Assembly (NCBI RefSeq): GCF_014084125.1
Contig: NZ_CP048405.1
Coordinates: 7,378,001-7,442,000 of the forward strand
Source: Streptacidiphilus sp. PB12-B1b
GTDB taxonomy: Bacteria; Actinomycetota; Actinomycetes; Streptomycetales; Streptomycetaceae
Length of the DNA: 64,000 bases
Reading direction: 5' to 3'
Position 1 is the stretch's first letter. The number at the start of each line of letters is the position of its first letter. Made by a program: the position numbers and the translations under genes. Shown piece after piece: positions 1-9,823 of this stretch. Under the pieces are notes generated by a model, which did no database searches, was not told the origin of the DNA, and saw only the letters and a program-made list of their open reading frames with translations.

Positions 1-2
1 AG

Positions 3-1685
3 GAGCTGTACCGCAGGCACGCCGACGCCGTCCGCCGCTACGCCCGGACCTGCTGCCGGGACGCCTTCACCGCCGAGGACCTGGCGGGCGAGGTCTTCGC
101 CCGCACCCTGCAGGCGCTGCGTGCCGGGAAGGGCCCGGACCTGGCCGTCCGCGCCTACCTGCTGACGGCGGTCCGCAACATCGCGGCCACCTGGAGCCGC
201 AGCGACCGGCGCGAGCACCTGGTGGACGACTTCACCGCGTTCGCGGCCACCTCGCCCGCCGTGGCGGGCGTCGACGTCACCGACCCGGGCGCGGACACCT
301 GGGCGATGGCCGAGATCGACCACTCGCTGGTGGTGCAGGCGTTCAGCCGGCTCGACGCCGACGACCGGATGCTGCTGTGGCACACCGAGGTCGAGCGGGA
401 GCCGCCGCGCGAGGTGGCGCTGCTGATCGGCAAGACCGCCAACGCCACCGCCGTCCAGGCGAGTCGGGCGCGGGACCGGCTGGCCACCGCCTTCCTGCAG
501 GCGCACGTCGCGGACGCGCAGGACTCGGACTGCCGGACGCACGCGGGCCGGCTGGCCGCGTTCGCCCGCGGCTCGCTGGGCAAGCGGGCCGCCACCGACG
601 TCCGGGCGCACCTTCAGGACTGCGACCGGTGCTCGGCGGCCTACCTGGAGCTGGTGGACCTCAACCACAGCCTGCGCGAGCTGCTCCCGGTGGGTGCGCT
701 GGTGTGGGTGGGCTCGGGCTACTTCGCGGCGGTCGCCGCCGGGCTGGCGGGCGGCGCGGCCGTCGGCGGCGCGGCGCTGGGCGCGGCGGGCGCGGCCGGT
801 TCGACCAGCGCGGCCGGGGCCGGTGGGGCTGCTGCGGCGGGTGCCGCGGGCGCGGCCGGAGGCGGCGGGTCCGCCGGCGCGGCCGGGGGCGGGGCGGCGG
901 CCGAGGCGCTCGGGCTGCCCGCCAAGGCGGGGATCGCGGCGGCGGTGACGGTCGTGGCCGTGGCCGGGCTGGTGTTCGCGCTCACCGGCGGCCATGCCAA
1001 GCCCGCGCCGCCCAAGCCGCGCCGGGCGGTCGCCGCGTCCGTCCCGGCGGTGGTGGCGCCGACGCCGTCGCCGTCCCCCACACCGCCCCCGCCCCCGGTG
1101 CTGCGGCCCGCGCCGGTGCCCGCGCCGCCGCGTCCAGCGGTGCGGGCGGTGCCCCGGCCGAAGCCGAAGCCCCGGCCGGTGGTGGCCCGGCCCGCGCCCA
1201 GGCCCCGGCCGAAGCCCACCCCGGCGCCGGTACCGCTCGCCGACTACTACGTGGACGCGCTCCCGTACGCCGCGCCGGGGCAGGGCCCGGCCCAGGGCCC
1301 CAGCCTGCGGGCCGACGCGGGCAGCGGGGTGTGGCAGCGGACCGGCGAGGTGCGGATCGGCGGGGTGGCCTACCCGCGCGGGATCACCATCACCGCGCCG
1401 TCGTCCACGGTGATCGACCTCAACGGCGGCTGCACCGAGTTCGACGCCTTCGCCGGGGTCGACGACATGGAGCTGGGCCTGGGCGCGGTGCGCTTCTCGG
1501 TCCTGGACGACACGACCGGCCGGACGCTGTGGCAGTCCGGCACGGTGGACGGCGACGATCCGGCCGTGTCGGTGCGGGTCGCGCTGCGCGGCGTGTCGGC
1601 GATCCGGCTGGTGACCGCGCCGGGCGACGGCTCGCTGCTGCCGGACGTCGCGGACTGGGCGGACGCCCGCTTCAGCTGCGGCTGA
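3..1685 (+). CDS. ECF sigma factor fused to zinc finger, membrane anchor and NPCBM domain (5' partial)
   Basis: The reading frame is already open at base 3, so the start lies outside the window. Sigma region 2 occupies roughly the first 70 residues (motif DLAGEVFARTLQAL), followed by region 4 helices. An anti-sigma zinc-binding motif HxxxCxxC (HLQDCDRC) lies near base 610-635. A long Ala/Gly segment and a hydrophobic helix (bases 920-990) follow, then a Pro-rich spacer (1010-1230). The C-terminal ~145 residues resemble the NPCBM/galactose-binding fold. The architecture matches C-terminally extended actinomycete ECF factors (ECF52-like), which combine sigma, anti-sigma and sensor parts in one polypeptide. 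Inference: the outer domain binds a glycan and controls sigma activity across the membrane. Confidence 0.85.
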   Translation, partial: ELYRRHADAVRRYARTCCRDAFTAEDLAGEVFARTLQALRAGKGPDLAVRAYLLTAVRNIAATWSRSDRREHLVDDFTAFAATSPAVAGVDVTDPGADTWAMAEIDHSLVVQAFSRLDADDRMLLWHTEVEREPPREVALLIGKTANATAVQASRARDRLATAFLQAHVADAQDSDCRTHAGRLAAFARGSLGKRAATDVRAHLQDCDRCSAAYLELVDLNHSLRELLPVGALVWVGSGYFAAVAAGLAGGAAVGGAALGAAGAAGSTSAAGAGGAAAAGAAGAAGGGGSAGAAGGGAAAEALGLPAKAGIAAAVTVVAVAGLVFALTGGHAKPAPPKPRRAVAASVPAVVAPTPSPSPTPPPPPVLRPAPVPAPPRPAVRAVPRPKPKPRPVVARPAPRPRPKPTPAPVPLADYYVDALPYAAPGQGPAQGPSLRADAGSGVWQRTGEVRIGGVAYPRGITITAPSSTVIDLNGGCTEFDAFAGVDDMELGLGAVRFSVLDDTTGRTLWQSGTVDGDDPAVSVRVALRGVSAIRLVTAPGDGSLLPDVADWADARFSCG

Positions 1686-1745
1686 GCGGGCGGCGGCTGA
1701 GCGGGCGGCGGGCTGTCGGGCGGCGCGGGGTCGGACCGCGCGGGG

Positions 1746-2420
1746 TCAGACGGCGCAGACGCCGTCGTCGCCGCAGGCGCCCGCGGCCGCTGCGGCGGGC
1801 ACGGCCTGCTCCAGCGCCTGCAGGAAGGTGGAGGTCTCCTGCGCGCCCTGCACGGCCCAGGTGCCGTCGAAGACGAACGTCGGCACCGAGGTGATGCCCA
1901 GCGCGTGCGCCCCGGCCAGCTCCGCCCGGACCTCGGCGGTGCCCTCGTCCGAGGGCAGGAACGCCTCGACCCGGGCCCGGTCCAGCCCGGCCGCCACCGC
2001 CACCTCGGTCAGCGCGGCGAAGTCGGCGACGTCGACGCCCTCGGCGAAGTGCGCGGACAGCAGCCGCTCCTTCAGCTCGTGCTGGACGGGCAGGCCGTAC
2101 TCGGCGGCGGCGAGCCACAGCAGCCGGTGCGCGTGCAGGGTGGTGACGTGCAGGGCGGCGTCGAAGTCGTAGCCGATGCCCTCGGCCCGGCCGAGCGCGG
2201 CGACCCGGTCGTCCATGGCGCGCGACTGCGGGCCGTAGCGCTGCTCCAGCCAGGCCCGGTGCGGCACGGCCGTGGTCGGCGCGTCCGGTACCAGCTGGAA
2301 CGGCTTGTAGACCACCTCGACCTGTTCGGCGCGGGGGAAGGCCGCCAGGGCGCGCTCGAAGCGTCGCTTGCCGATGTAGCACCACGGGCATGCGATGTCG
2401 CTGTAGATCTCGACCTTCAC
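1746..2420 (-). CDS. DsbA family (FrnE-like) oxidoreductase
   Basis: A 224-residue thioredoxin-fold protein. It begins KVEIYSDIACPWCYIGKRRF, with the CPWC redox motif near residue 10 and the cis-proline loop as SVPTFVF near residue 170. The length fits the FrnE/2-hydroxychromene-2-carboxylate isomerase-like branch of the DsbA family. No signal peptide is seen, so it is probably cytoplasmic. The GTG start was chosen because a GGGAGCC ribosome site lies just upstream and homology starts there; the frame is open further upstream without recognisable sequence. The C-terminus carries an extra Cys pair (ACGDDGVC). It lies 52 bp downstream of the universal stress protein gene on the same strand, so co-transcription is possible. 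Confidence 0.88.
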   Translation of the reverse strand: MKVEIYSDIACPWCYIGKRRFERALAAFPRAEQVEVVYKPFQLVPDAPTTAVPHRAWLEQRYGPQSRAMDDRVAALGRAEGIGYDFDAALHVTTLHAHRLLWLAAAEYGLPVQHELKERLLSAHFAEGVDVADFAALTEVAVAAGLDRARVEAFLPSDEGTAEVRAELAGAHALGITSVPTFVFDGTWAVQGAQETSTFLQALEQAVPAAAAAGACGDDGVCAV

Positions 2421-2472
2421 GGGGTGGCTCCCAGACTCGACTTCTCTGCACTTCTCTGCGCGGTCAGAGAAC

Positions 2473-2979
2473 TCAACGCTGGGCGGCGGCCGGGTATTCC
2501 GGCGCGGGCACCACCAGGACCGGGCAGGTGCAGTGGTGCACCAGGGCGGTCGAGACGGAGCCCAGCAGCAGCCGGGCGAAGCCGCCGTTGCCACGGGTGC
2601 CGACCACCAGCGTGTGGTGGGCGGCGGCCGCCGCGAGCAGGGCCTCCACCGGGTTGCCCAGCACGGTGTGCAGCGACAGCCGGGGCGGCTCCGGGTGGCG
2701 GGCAAGCACCGTCTCGATGCCGCGCGTGGCGACCTCGGACATCCCGGCGAGCAGCCGTTCGACGCTCTCCTGCACCAGGTCCACCATGCCCGGGGTGTAG
2801 CCGGTCGGGGCGGGGTTGACGGCGGCGACGACATAGAGGGGGACGCCGTGGACGGCGGCCTCGGTGACGGCGCGGTCGAGCGCCCACAGCGAGCCGTCCG
2901 AGCCGTCCACTCCGACGACGACCCCGGGGGTCGCACCGGCTGCGGGCAGTTCGCGGGAGACGAGGTACATGCAGCCCAT
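2473..2979 (-). CDS. Universal stress protein (UspA family)
   Basis: A single-domain USP of 168 residues. It starts with the beta strand GVVVGVDGSDGS and carries the nucleotide-binding signature G-x2-G-x9-G-S as GTRGNGGFARLLLGSVS near residue 128, followed by CPVLVVP. This indicates the ATP-binding subclass. It is probably cytoplasmic and linked to stress or dormancy responses, as is usual for the family. An alternative ATG lies three codons downstream (MYLVSREL); neither start has a convincing ribosome site, so the N-terminus is uncertain. It sits between the DsbA-like gene and the end of the lasso-cyclase-like gene, all on the minus strand. Confidence 0.9.
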   Translation of the reverse strand: MGCMYLVSRELPAAGATPGVVVGVDGSDGSLWALDRAVTEAAVHGVPLYVVAAVNPAPTGYTPGMVDLVQESVERLLAGMSEVATRGIETVLARHPEPPRLSLHTVLGNPVEALLAAAAAHHTLVVGTRGNGGFARLLLGSVSTALVHHCTCPVLVVPAPEYPAAAQR

Positions 2980-3005
2980 CGTGCGCGGTGGGGGGGCGCG
3001 GGAGG

Positions 3006-6000
3006 TCAGGGCACGCCGATGGGGTCGGGCGTCGGGTCGGGCCGTGGGTCGGGCCGTGGGTCGGGCCGTGGGTCGGGCCGTGGGTCGGGCCGTGGGTCGG
3101 CAGCCGCCCCGGCGCCGGGCGCGGGGCCCGTGGCAGCGGCGGGCCGACCGTGCGCCCGGTGCTCGGCAGCCCCGGCATGCCCGGCGGGCGCCCCGACCCC
3201 GACCGGCCCGTGCCCGGCCGACGCCGGAGCGTGCCCACCCGGCGCAGCCACGTGCCGCGCCGCCCCGGCAGGCGGGTGGAGCGGCGCGGTCGGGGCGGCG
3301 GGGGCGGCCTCGGCGCGGGCGGCGGGCGCGGGCGGGGTGGGGGTACGGCGGGGACGGGCGGCAGCAGGCGGGTACGGCGGCACGGGAGGGGCGGCCTCGG
3401 CGGGCGGAGCAGAAGCGGGCGGGACGGCGGCCTCGGCGCGGGTGGCGGGCTCGGGCGGCGCGGGGGCGCGGCGGGGACGGGCGGCGGCAGGCGGGTACGG
3501 CGGCGGGACGGCGGGCTCGGGCGGGGTGGGGGTGCGGCGGGGGCGGGGGGTGGCAGGGGGGTAGGGCGGATAGGGCGGGGGCGGGGGACGGTCTCGTCGG
3601 TCGCGGCGGGGGTGCGGCGGTGGGGAGCGGCGGTGGGGCGGAGCCGGGCAGGCGCGGTGTCGGCGGGTCCGGACGCGGTCCCGGTCGGGGTGGCTGCGGG
3701 ATGGCTGGAAAACGCCGCTCGGGCCCAGTCGGGGATCTCGTCCCGGTCGGCCCCTGCCGGAGCGGGAACGGCCTCGGGAGCGGCAGCCGGAGCGTGGCTG
3801 TTGCTGATCAGGGCGAGGCGTTCGCGCAGCGGCATGCCGGTCCAGCAGGAGCCCTGCCGGGCGCGCAGTCGGCGGAGCCACAGCTCGGTGGAGACGATGT
3901 CGGCGAGGCCGTCCAGCGGCACCGCCGCGCCGCCGCAGGCGCGGTGCAGCGCGGCCCGGAAGGCGTCCGGGTCGAGCAGCCCCAGCTCGGCCAGGAGCGG
4001 CGCGGCGAACAGCCGGTCCAGCGCGCCCGCAGCGCGGTTCAGCCCGGCGCGCACGGTCTCGACCGCCGCGTACGGGCCGGGTGGGACGCCGTGGCCCCAG
4101 CCCTCGGGGATGCCGGTGACGCCCGCGCCGGTGAGCACGGTGCGCAGGATCTCGTGCCGGGCGCCGGGCTGGACCCGGGCGGAGTCGGGCACCAGGCGGC
4201 AGGCACGGACCACCTGGTTGTCCAGGAAGGGGGCGTGCAGCCGCTGCCCGTGCGACTCCTCGATGATCTGGGTGAGGACGCGGAACTCGGCGGCCTGCCG
4301 GTGCAGCGCGAGCCTGGCCCGGCGCGCGCCGGGGCGCTCGTCCGGCCCGGCGCGCCGGGCGGCCAGTCGCAGGCGTACCGCGACCGCCGACAGGGCGTCG
4401 TCGGTGAGCCAGCGGACCGCGGGCCCGGGGATGCACCAACTGAGGGCCTCGACGGAGGCCCCGCCCGCATTGTCCGGCTGCGGGGTGCGCCGGGCCATGA
4501 GCGCGACCGCGGCGTCCTCCAGCCCGTCCGCGTACGGGGTGCGGGCCAGGCGGCGGGCGGCGCGGAGCACGGCGACGGGGGTGCCCAGGGTGCCGTGGAC
4601 GGGGTGCTCCTGGCCGTCGGCGCGGGCCAGCGCGGCGACCGGGCGCATCAGCGGCAGCCGTCGGCGTTCCAGCAGCAGGTCGGCGAGGCGGGCCGGGTGG
4701 CCGTCCAGGACCTGGCGACCGCCGTGGCCGCTGAGGTGGTCGGTGCCGGCCTCGGCCAGGCGGTGGCGCTGTCGTACCGCGCTGACCAGCGCGGGCCCGG
4801 GTTCGTCGGTGAGCGGGCCGGAGAGCGGGTCGTCCAGCAGGTCGGCGTAGGGCAGGGCCTCGGGACCGCCGGGGACGACCAGGTGGCGCAGCCGGGGGTC
4901 GGCGGCGGCCAGGGCCTGGGCCCGGAGCAGTTCGGCGGTGCGGGCGGGGGCGGGCGGTCGGCCTGCGGCTTCGTGGGTGTCGGTGGAGGTGACGGCGAGC
5001 AGCAGCCGGTCCGGCGGGGCGGGGCGCGGGGTGTCGGCGCCGGGGGCGGGGCGGACCCAGGAGCCGCGGACCGCGCCGGTAGTGCGGGGCTCCTCGCTGG
5101 GCACGGGCGGGCCGTGGTGGACGGTGCGGTAGCTGCGCGGGTCGCCCCAGCGCTCCTCGACGCTGGGACGGGCGGTGCCCCAGTGGGCGTCGCCCGGGGT
5201 GCGGTACGCGTCGGCGGTCCGGTATGCCTCGGCGGTGTCGTACGGCTCGGCCGGGGCGGGGTCGGGGGCCGGTTCGCAGGAGGGCGAGGGGACGCGGCCG
5301 GGGATGCCGGCGGCGAGCAGCGTGACCACGCTGGAGGCGCTGCCGCCGGAGAGGTCGGTGCTGACCCGGCGGTCGGGGGCGGGCGGCGCGTCGGGGTCGT
5401 TGCGGACCCGGCAGCGGACGGCCTCCAGCAGGCTGCGGGTGACTTCGCCGGTGGCGGCGGGGCCGTTGACGGCGGAGGCGCTGCCGACGGAGCCGGGCAG
5501 CGGTTCGTAGAGGGAGGTCTGCGGTGAGCCGGAGCGGATGCTGAGCGCGTGCGCCGGGAGTACGCGCCGTACGCCGGCGAACGGGCTGCCGTCGCCGAGG
5601 GCGTCGAGCGAGTCGGGCAGGGCGAGCCGGGCGGCCAGGTGCAGCGGGTCGACCGGCGCGCCGACCAGGTCGGCTAGCGGGAGCGCGGCGGTGGCGTAGG
5701 CGGTTCCGCCGCACCAGGGGGTGTGGAAGACGGCGCGGACGCCGGCGAGGTCGCCGAGGACGGTGGTCCGGGCGCCCTGCTGCAGGACGACGGTGTAGCT
5801 GCCGGGCCAGGTGGTGAGGTGGCGCAGGGCTCCGCCGCTGGCGGCGAGCAGGGCGGCGCGCAGTTCGCGGTCGCCGGCGGCGCAGCGGCCGAGGACGGCG
5901 AGCCGGGCGACCGCGCCGTCGTCGGCGGCGGGCTCGTCGGGGTCGGCCGGGAGGTCCGGGAAGCCCCGGGCGACGCGGTCGGTGGTGTGGTGGTGCTGCC

Positions 6001-6160
6001 GGTAGACGCTGACGGTGGTGATCTCCTCGGGCCGCCAGTCGCCGACCGCCCACAGCGGGTCGGGGCCGGGCCAGAGCAGCCGTCCGCCGAGGGGGCGCAG
6101 GTCGCGCAGGACCGGCTCTCCGACGGCTGACGCGCCGTTCCACCCCACCAACCACCGCAT
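3006..6160 (-). CDS. Lasso-cyclase/asparagine-synthetase-like protein, probably frameshifted
   Basis: The ATG at 6160 is supported by GGAGG eight bases upstream; a GTG four codons earlier lacks this. The protein shows a two-domain AsnB-like layout. An N-terminal Ntn-like domain begins MRWLVGWNG, without the Cys2 of an active glutaminase. The synthetase-like domain has STDLSGGSASS in place of the PP-loop SGGxDS, and later HAPFLDNQVVRAC, typical of lasso peptide cyclases. The core ends near base 3700 and continues as a Pro/Ala tail. The frame of the core runs on downstream across the usp gene, whereas a one-base shift in the C-rich stretch around 3575-3590 gives a regular Pro-rich tail ending with DPRP repeats at 3006. 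No lasso precursor or leader peptidase is nearby. A non-biosynthetic role is likely (inference). Confidence 0.7.
3035..3100. repeat. 12-bp tandem repeat, five full copies
   Basis: Five perfect copies of GGTCGGGCCGTG (3035-3094) plus half a copy. Read on the minus strand in the frame ending at 3006 they encode DPRP repeats just before the stop codon. In the core frame they would encode THGP repeats. Because 12 is a multiple of three, copy-number changes would lengthen or shorten the tail without shifting the frame. Confidence 0.95.
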
Positions 6161-6858
6161 GGTCGCCTCCACAGCCTGTGGACAAAGATCTCGCGGCCTG
6201 CTGTTGCACCGTCAGGAGACATGGTGCCACCGGCTCGGCGAGTCATCCGCAGGGATGACGCGATCGATTTGCGGAAGATTCCGGGCAGGACGGGTCAACC
6301 GGGGCAGATCGCCGCGAGCACGGCAGCCGACAGCCGGGATCAGCCGTTCCCGGCCGGCGCCCGCCGCGGGGCGCACTCCGGCGCGCACCGGCGCACGGGC
6401 CCCGCGCACAGGTCGGACGCACGCGTCGGGCGCATGCCCGGACCGCTCCCTCCCCGGCCCGGACAGGCCCGCGCCGAGACGACGAACACGGCTCCGCCCG
6501 GGCGGAGCCGATCCTCTGGAACCCCTGACGCAGACCGGGAGGTGTCCGCACACCCCCCGGTCCCAGCTGCCACCGCGCGGGGAATGTACGGCGGCAGTGT
6601 CCCCCGGCCCACCGGGTCCTCAAGGCTGGGGCTCCGCTCCGGCAGGCCGACCCACAAGCGCCATCCAACCTCCGCGCGGAAGGGCCCGGCAGGGGGCACG
6701 GCGGGGCGCACGGCCACACCCCGCAGGGGCATGGCACCGGTACTCCCGGCATCGGTATCCCGCCATCCCCCTCACCGCCCCTTAACCCTGGGAACGCGGG
6801 GAACTACTCTGGGTGTAACCGGGCATCGACGGCGAGGCGCGAGGGGGTGGCACCAGGT
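6161..6858. other. 698-bp intergenic region between divergent genes
   Basis: No convincing gene is seen. Long open frames here have the amino acid composition of non-coding GC-rich DNA (Arg/Pro/Gly-rich). It should contain promoters for the minus-strand lasso-cyclase-like gene and the plus-strand NsdA-like gene. A perfect 20-bp palindrome GGCTCCGCCCGGGCGGAGCC lies at 6490-6509, and a DnaA box at 6177-6185. Confidence 0.6.
6177..6185 (-). promoter_or_regulatory. Single perfect DnaA box
   Basis: TTGTCCACA on the minus strand, matching the Streptomyces DnaA-box consensus exactly. It lies 17 bp upstream of the ATG of the lasso-cyclase-like gene, within its presumed 5' untranslated or promoter region. 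A single 9-mer can occur by chance, so function is uncertain. Confidence 0.4.
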
Positions 6859-8394
6859 ATGACCACCAGCGTACGAGGACCGAACGAGAAGCTCGGCACG
6901 CTGCTGTCGCTTGCCGGGATCAGCAACGCCGGGCTCGCCCGCCGGGTCAACGACCTCGGCGCGCAGCGGGGGCTGACCTACCGTTACGACAAGACGTCGG
7001 TGGCCAGGTGGGTGACCAAGGGCATGGTGCCGCAGGGGGCGGTGCCGCACCTGATCGCCACGGCGATCGGCGGGAAGCTGGGGCGCAGCGTCCCGCTGGA
7101 GGAGATCGGGCTCGGCGGCAGCGATCCCGTGCCGGAGATCGGGCTGGCCTTCCCCCGGGACGTCCAGGAGGCCGTGCACCACGCGACCGAGCTGTGGCTG
7201 CTGGATCCGGACGCCGCGGGGAGCCGCAAGGGCGGATGGTGGGACAGCCTCTCGGGTACGTTTTCGGTCACGGCGTACGCGACCCCGGTGTCGCGCTGGC
7301 TGATCACCCCCGTGGACGGCTCGGTGGCCCGGGAGGCCCCGGGCGCGCCCCCGGCCCCCGGCGCGGGCGGCGGCGCCGGTCCCGGGCTGATCGTGCCCGG
7401 CGCGGGCGGTACGACGGGTGCCGGCGGCGGTACGGCGGCGGGCGGCGCGGGGCGGATCGCGGCCGGGGGCGTCGGCCACCGGGTCGGGCACACCGACGCA
7501 GCCAAGCTGCGGCAGGCCGCCGAGGAGGCCCGGCGCTGGGACTCCCGCTACGGCGGCGGCGACTGGCGCTCCTCGATGGTGCCCGAGTGCCTGCGCCAGG
7601 ACGCCGCGCCGCTGCTGCTCGGCTCCTACAGCGACGAGGTGGGCCGGGCGCTGTTCGGCGCGACCGCCGAACTGACCCGGCTGGCCGGGTGGATGGCCTT
7701 CGACACCGGTCAGCACGAGGCCGCCCAGCGCTACTACATCCAGGCGCTGCGGCTGGCCCGGGCGGCGGCGGACGTGCCGCTCGGCGGCTATGTGCTCGCC
7801 TCGATGAGCCTGCAGGCCACCTACCGGGGCGCGGCGGACGAGGGCGTGGACCTGGCGCAGGCCGCCATCGAGCGCAACCGGGGCCTGGCCACGGCCCGGA
7901 CCATGAGCTTCTTCCACCTGGTGGAGGCCAGGGCGCACGCCCGCGCGGGCAGCGCGCACGCCTGCGCGCTGTCGCTCTCGGCGGCGGAGAGCTGCCTGGA
8001 GCGCTCCCGCCCGGGCGACGCCGACCCGGCCTGGATCGACTTCCACTCCTACGACCGGCTCGCCGCCGACGCCGCCGAGTGCTACCGCGACCTGGGCATG
8101 CCGCTGAAGGTGCGCGAGTACACCGCGCAGGCGCTGGCCCGCCCGACCGAGGAGTACGTCCGCTCGCACGGCCTGCGGCTGGTGGTCTCCGCGCTGGCCG
8201 AGCTGGACGACGGCGACCTGGACGCGGCGGTCGCGGCCGGCAGCCGGGCGGTGGAGGTCGCCGGGCGGATCTCCTCGCAGCGCACCCGCGAGTACGTGCA
8301 GGAGATGCTGCGCCGGCTGGAGCGCTACCAGGGCGAGGTCCAGGCCGAGGAGCTGGCCCGCCGGGCCCGGCTGGTGCTGGCCGCCCCCGCCTGA
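6859..8394 (+). CDS. NsdA-like / sporulation-associated regulator
   Basis: A 511-residue protein starting [16 protein letters not shown]. The N-terminal ~80 residues resemble an HTH-like module ([33 protein letters not shown]). A Gly/Ala/Pro-rich linker spans about residues 160-215. The C-terminal half is helical and TPR-like ([20 protein letters not shown]). This layout matches the actinomycete family that includes NsdA, a negative regulator of differentiation and antibiotic production, and its sporulation-associated paralogues. ATG 6859 is preceded by GAGGGGG; an alternative GTG lies at 6847. It is expected to be a cytoplasmic regulator; its target genes cannot be read from this sequence. 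Confidence 0.8.
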   Translation: MTTSVRGPNEKLGTLLSLAGISNAGLARRVNDLGAQRGLTYRYDKTSVARWVTKGMVPQGAVPHLIATAIGGKLGRSVPLEEIGLGGSDPVPEIGLAFPRDVQEAVHHATELWLLDPDAAGSRKGGWWDSLSGTFSVTAYATPVSRWLITPVDGSVAREAPGAPPAPGAGGGAGPGLIVPGAGGTTGAGGGTAAGGAGRIAAGGVGHRVGHTDAAKLRQAAEEARRWDSRYGGGDWRSSMVPECLRQDAAPLLLGSYSDEVGRALFGATAELTRLAGWMAFDTGQHEAAQRYYIQALRLARAAADVPLGGYVLASMSLQATYRGAADEGVDLAQAAIERNRGLATARTMSFFHLVEARAHARAGSAHACALSLSAAESCLERSRPGDADPAWIDFHSYDRLAADAAECYRDLGMPLKVREYTAQALARPTEEYVRSHGLRLVVSALAELDDGDLDAAVAAGSRAVEVAGRISSQRTREYVQEMLRRLERYQGEVQAEELARRARLVLAAPA

Positions 8395-8523
8395 GCCCGG
8401 CCGTACCGCGACCGAAGCGCGACCGGGACCGGGACCACGACCGGCCGGCGGGATTGTCGGACCCTCGTGGGACGATCCCTGACATGCGGGCTCGGGACCG
8501 CTCGGGATCGGGAGAGGAGCAGT

Positions 8524-9723
8524 GTGGGGTTCGACGCTGAGGTGGTTGTGGTCGGCGGCGGCATCGTGGGCCTCTCCACGGCGTACGCGATCAGCCGGGC
8601 CGACCCCGGGGTGCGGGTGATCGTGCTGGAGAAGGAGACCGGCCTGGCCGCGCACCAGACCGGCCGCAACAGCGGTGTCGTGCACAGCGGCCTGTACTAC
8701 CGGCCCGGGTCGTTGAAGGCCCGGTTCGCGGTCGAGGGCGGCCGGGAGCTGGCCGCGTTCTGCCGTGAGCACGGGCTGCCGTACCGGGAGACCGGCAAGC
8801 TGGTGCTGGCGACCACCAGCGCCGAGCTGCCGCGCCTGCACGCGCTGGCGCAGCGCGGACGCGAGCACGGGCTGCCGGTGCGCGAGCTGGGCCCGGCCGG
8901 AATGGCCGAATACGAACCCCATGTCGCCGGGATCGCCGCGCTGCACGTCGGCAGCACCGGCATCTGCGACTACCCGGCGGTCGCCGCCGCATACGCCGCG
9001 CTCTCCGGCGCGCAGCTGCGGACCGGCAACACCGTGACCGGCATCGCCCGCCGGGCGGACGGCGTCACGGTCGGCACCACGCTCGCCGAGGTCCGGGCGA
9101 GGGTCCTGGTGAACTGCGCCGGGCTGCACAGCGACCGGATCGCCCGGCTGGCCGGGGACGAGCCGGGCGTGCGGATCGTGCCGTTCCGCGGCGAGTACGT
9201 CGAGCTGGCGCCGCGCGCCCGGGAGCTGGTGCGCGGGCTGGTCTACCCGGTGCCCGACCCGGCGTTCCCCTTCCTCGGCGTGCACCTCACCCGCGACCTG
9301 CACGGCGGCGTCCACGCCGGGCCCAACGCCGTGCCCGCGCTGGCCCGCGAGGGCTACGACTGGCGTGCCATCAGCCCGCGCGACCTGGCCGGGACGCTGG
9401 GCTGGCCCGGCGCGTGGCGGCTGGGCGCCCGGCACTGGCGCGCGGAGACGGCCGAGCTGCACCGCTCGCTGTCGCGGCGCGCCTTCGCCCGCGAGGTGCA
9501 GCGGCTGCTGCCGGACTGCGCCGAGGCGGACCTGCGGCCGGCCCCGGCGGGCGTCCGGGCCCAGGCCGTCGGCCGGGACGGCTCGCTCCTGGACGACTTC
9601 GCCTTCGCCGAGGCGCCGCGCACCGTGCACGTGCTGAACGCGCCCTCCCCCGCCGCGACCGCCTCCCTACCGATCGGCCGCGAAGTCGCCCGCCGAGCCC
9701 TGACCGCCCTCGCCGCCGCCTGA
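8524..9723 (+). CDS. lhgO: L-2-hydroxyglutarate oxidase/dehydrogenase, FAD-dependent
   Basis: A 399-residue DAO-fold flavoprotein. The N-terminal dinucleotide-binding motif VVVVGGGIVGLSTAYAI lies near residue 6, followed by the family hallmark HQTGRNSGVVHSGLYY near residue 45. The C-terminus has the FAD-contacting stretch HVLNAPSPAATASLPIG. The enzyme oxidises L-2-hydroxyglutarate to 2-oxoglutarate, a metabolite-repair reaction. GTG 8524 is preceded by GGAGAGGAG at suitable spacing; the frame is open to an earlier start at 8467 without such a site. It is followed after 100 bp by trmB on the same strand. Confidence 0.9.
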   Translation: MGFDAEVVVVGGGIVGLSTAYAISRADPGVRVIVLEKETGLAAHQTGRNSGVVHSGLYYRPGSLKARFAVEGGRELAAFCREHGLPYRETGKLVLATTSAELPRLHALAQRGREHGLPVRELGPAGMAEYEPHVAGIAALHVGSTGICDYPAVAAAYAALSGAQLRTGNTVTGIARRADGVTVGTTLAEVRARVLVNCAGLHSDRIARLAGDEPGVRIVPFRGEYVELAPRARELVRGLVYPVPDPAFPFLGVHLTRDLHGGVHAGPNAVPALAREGYDWRAISPRDLAGTLGWPGAWRLGARHWRAETAELHRSLSRRAFAREVQRLLPDCAEADLRPAPAGVRAQAVGRDGSLLDDFAFAEAPRTVHVLNAPSPAATASLPIGREVARRALTALAAA

Positions 9724-9823
9724 CCTCCCCCGGACCGCAGCCCCTGCTGACCGCAGGGCCCGGGCCCGGGCCTGCCGGAGGCCAGGGGACGGGCGTCGGG
9801 CGGCACGTAGACTGGTCCGCACT

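Noticed and set aside
2417-3005. Read-through of the lasso-cyclase-like frame across the usp gene
   Set aside because: The extra residues are Arg/Pro-rich and overlap the well-supported usp gene on the same strand; a frameshift near 3580 is a better explanation.
6221-6862. Long open frames on both strands in the 6161-6858 gap
   Set aside because: Composition is that of non-coding GC-rich DNA, no ribosome site, no recognisable motif.
3006-8394. Lasso peptide biosynthetic cluster
   Set aside because: Only a cyclase-like gene is present; there is no precursor, RRE protein, leader peptidase or transporter.
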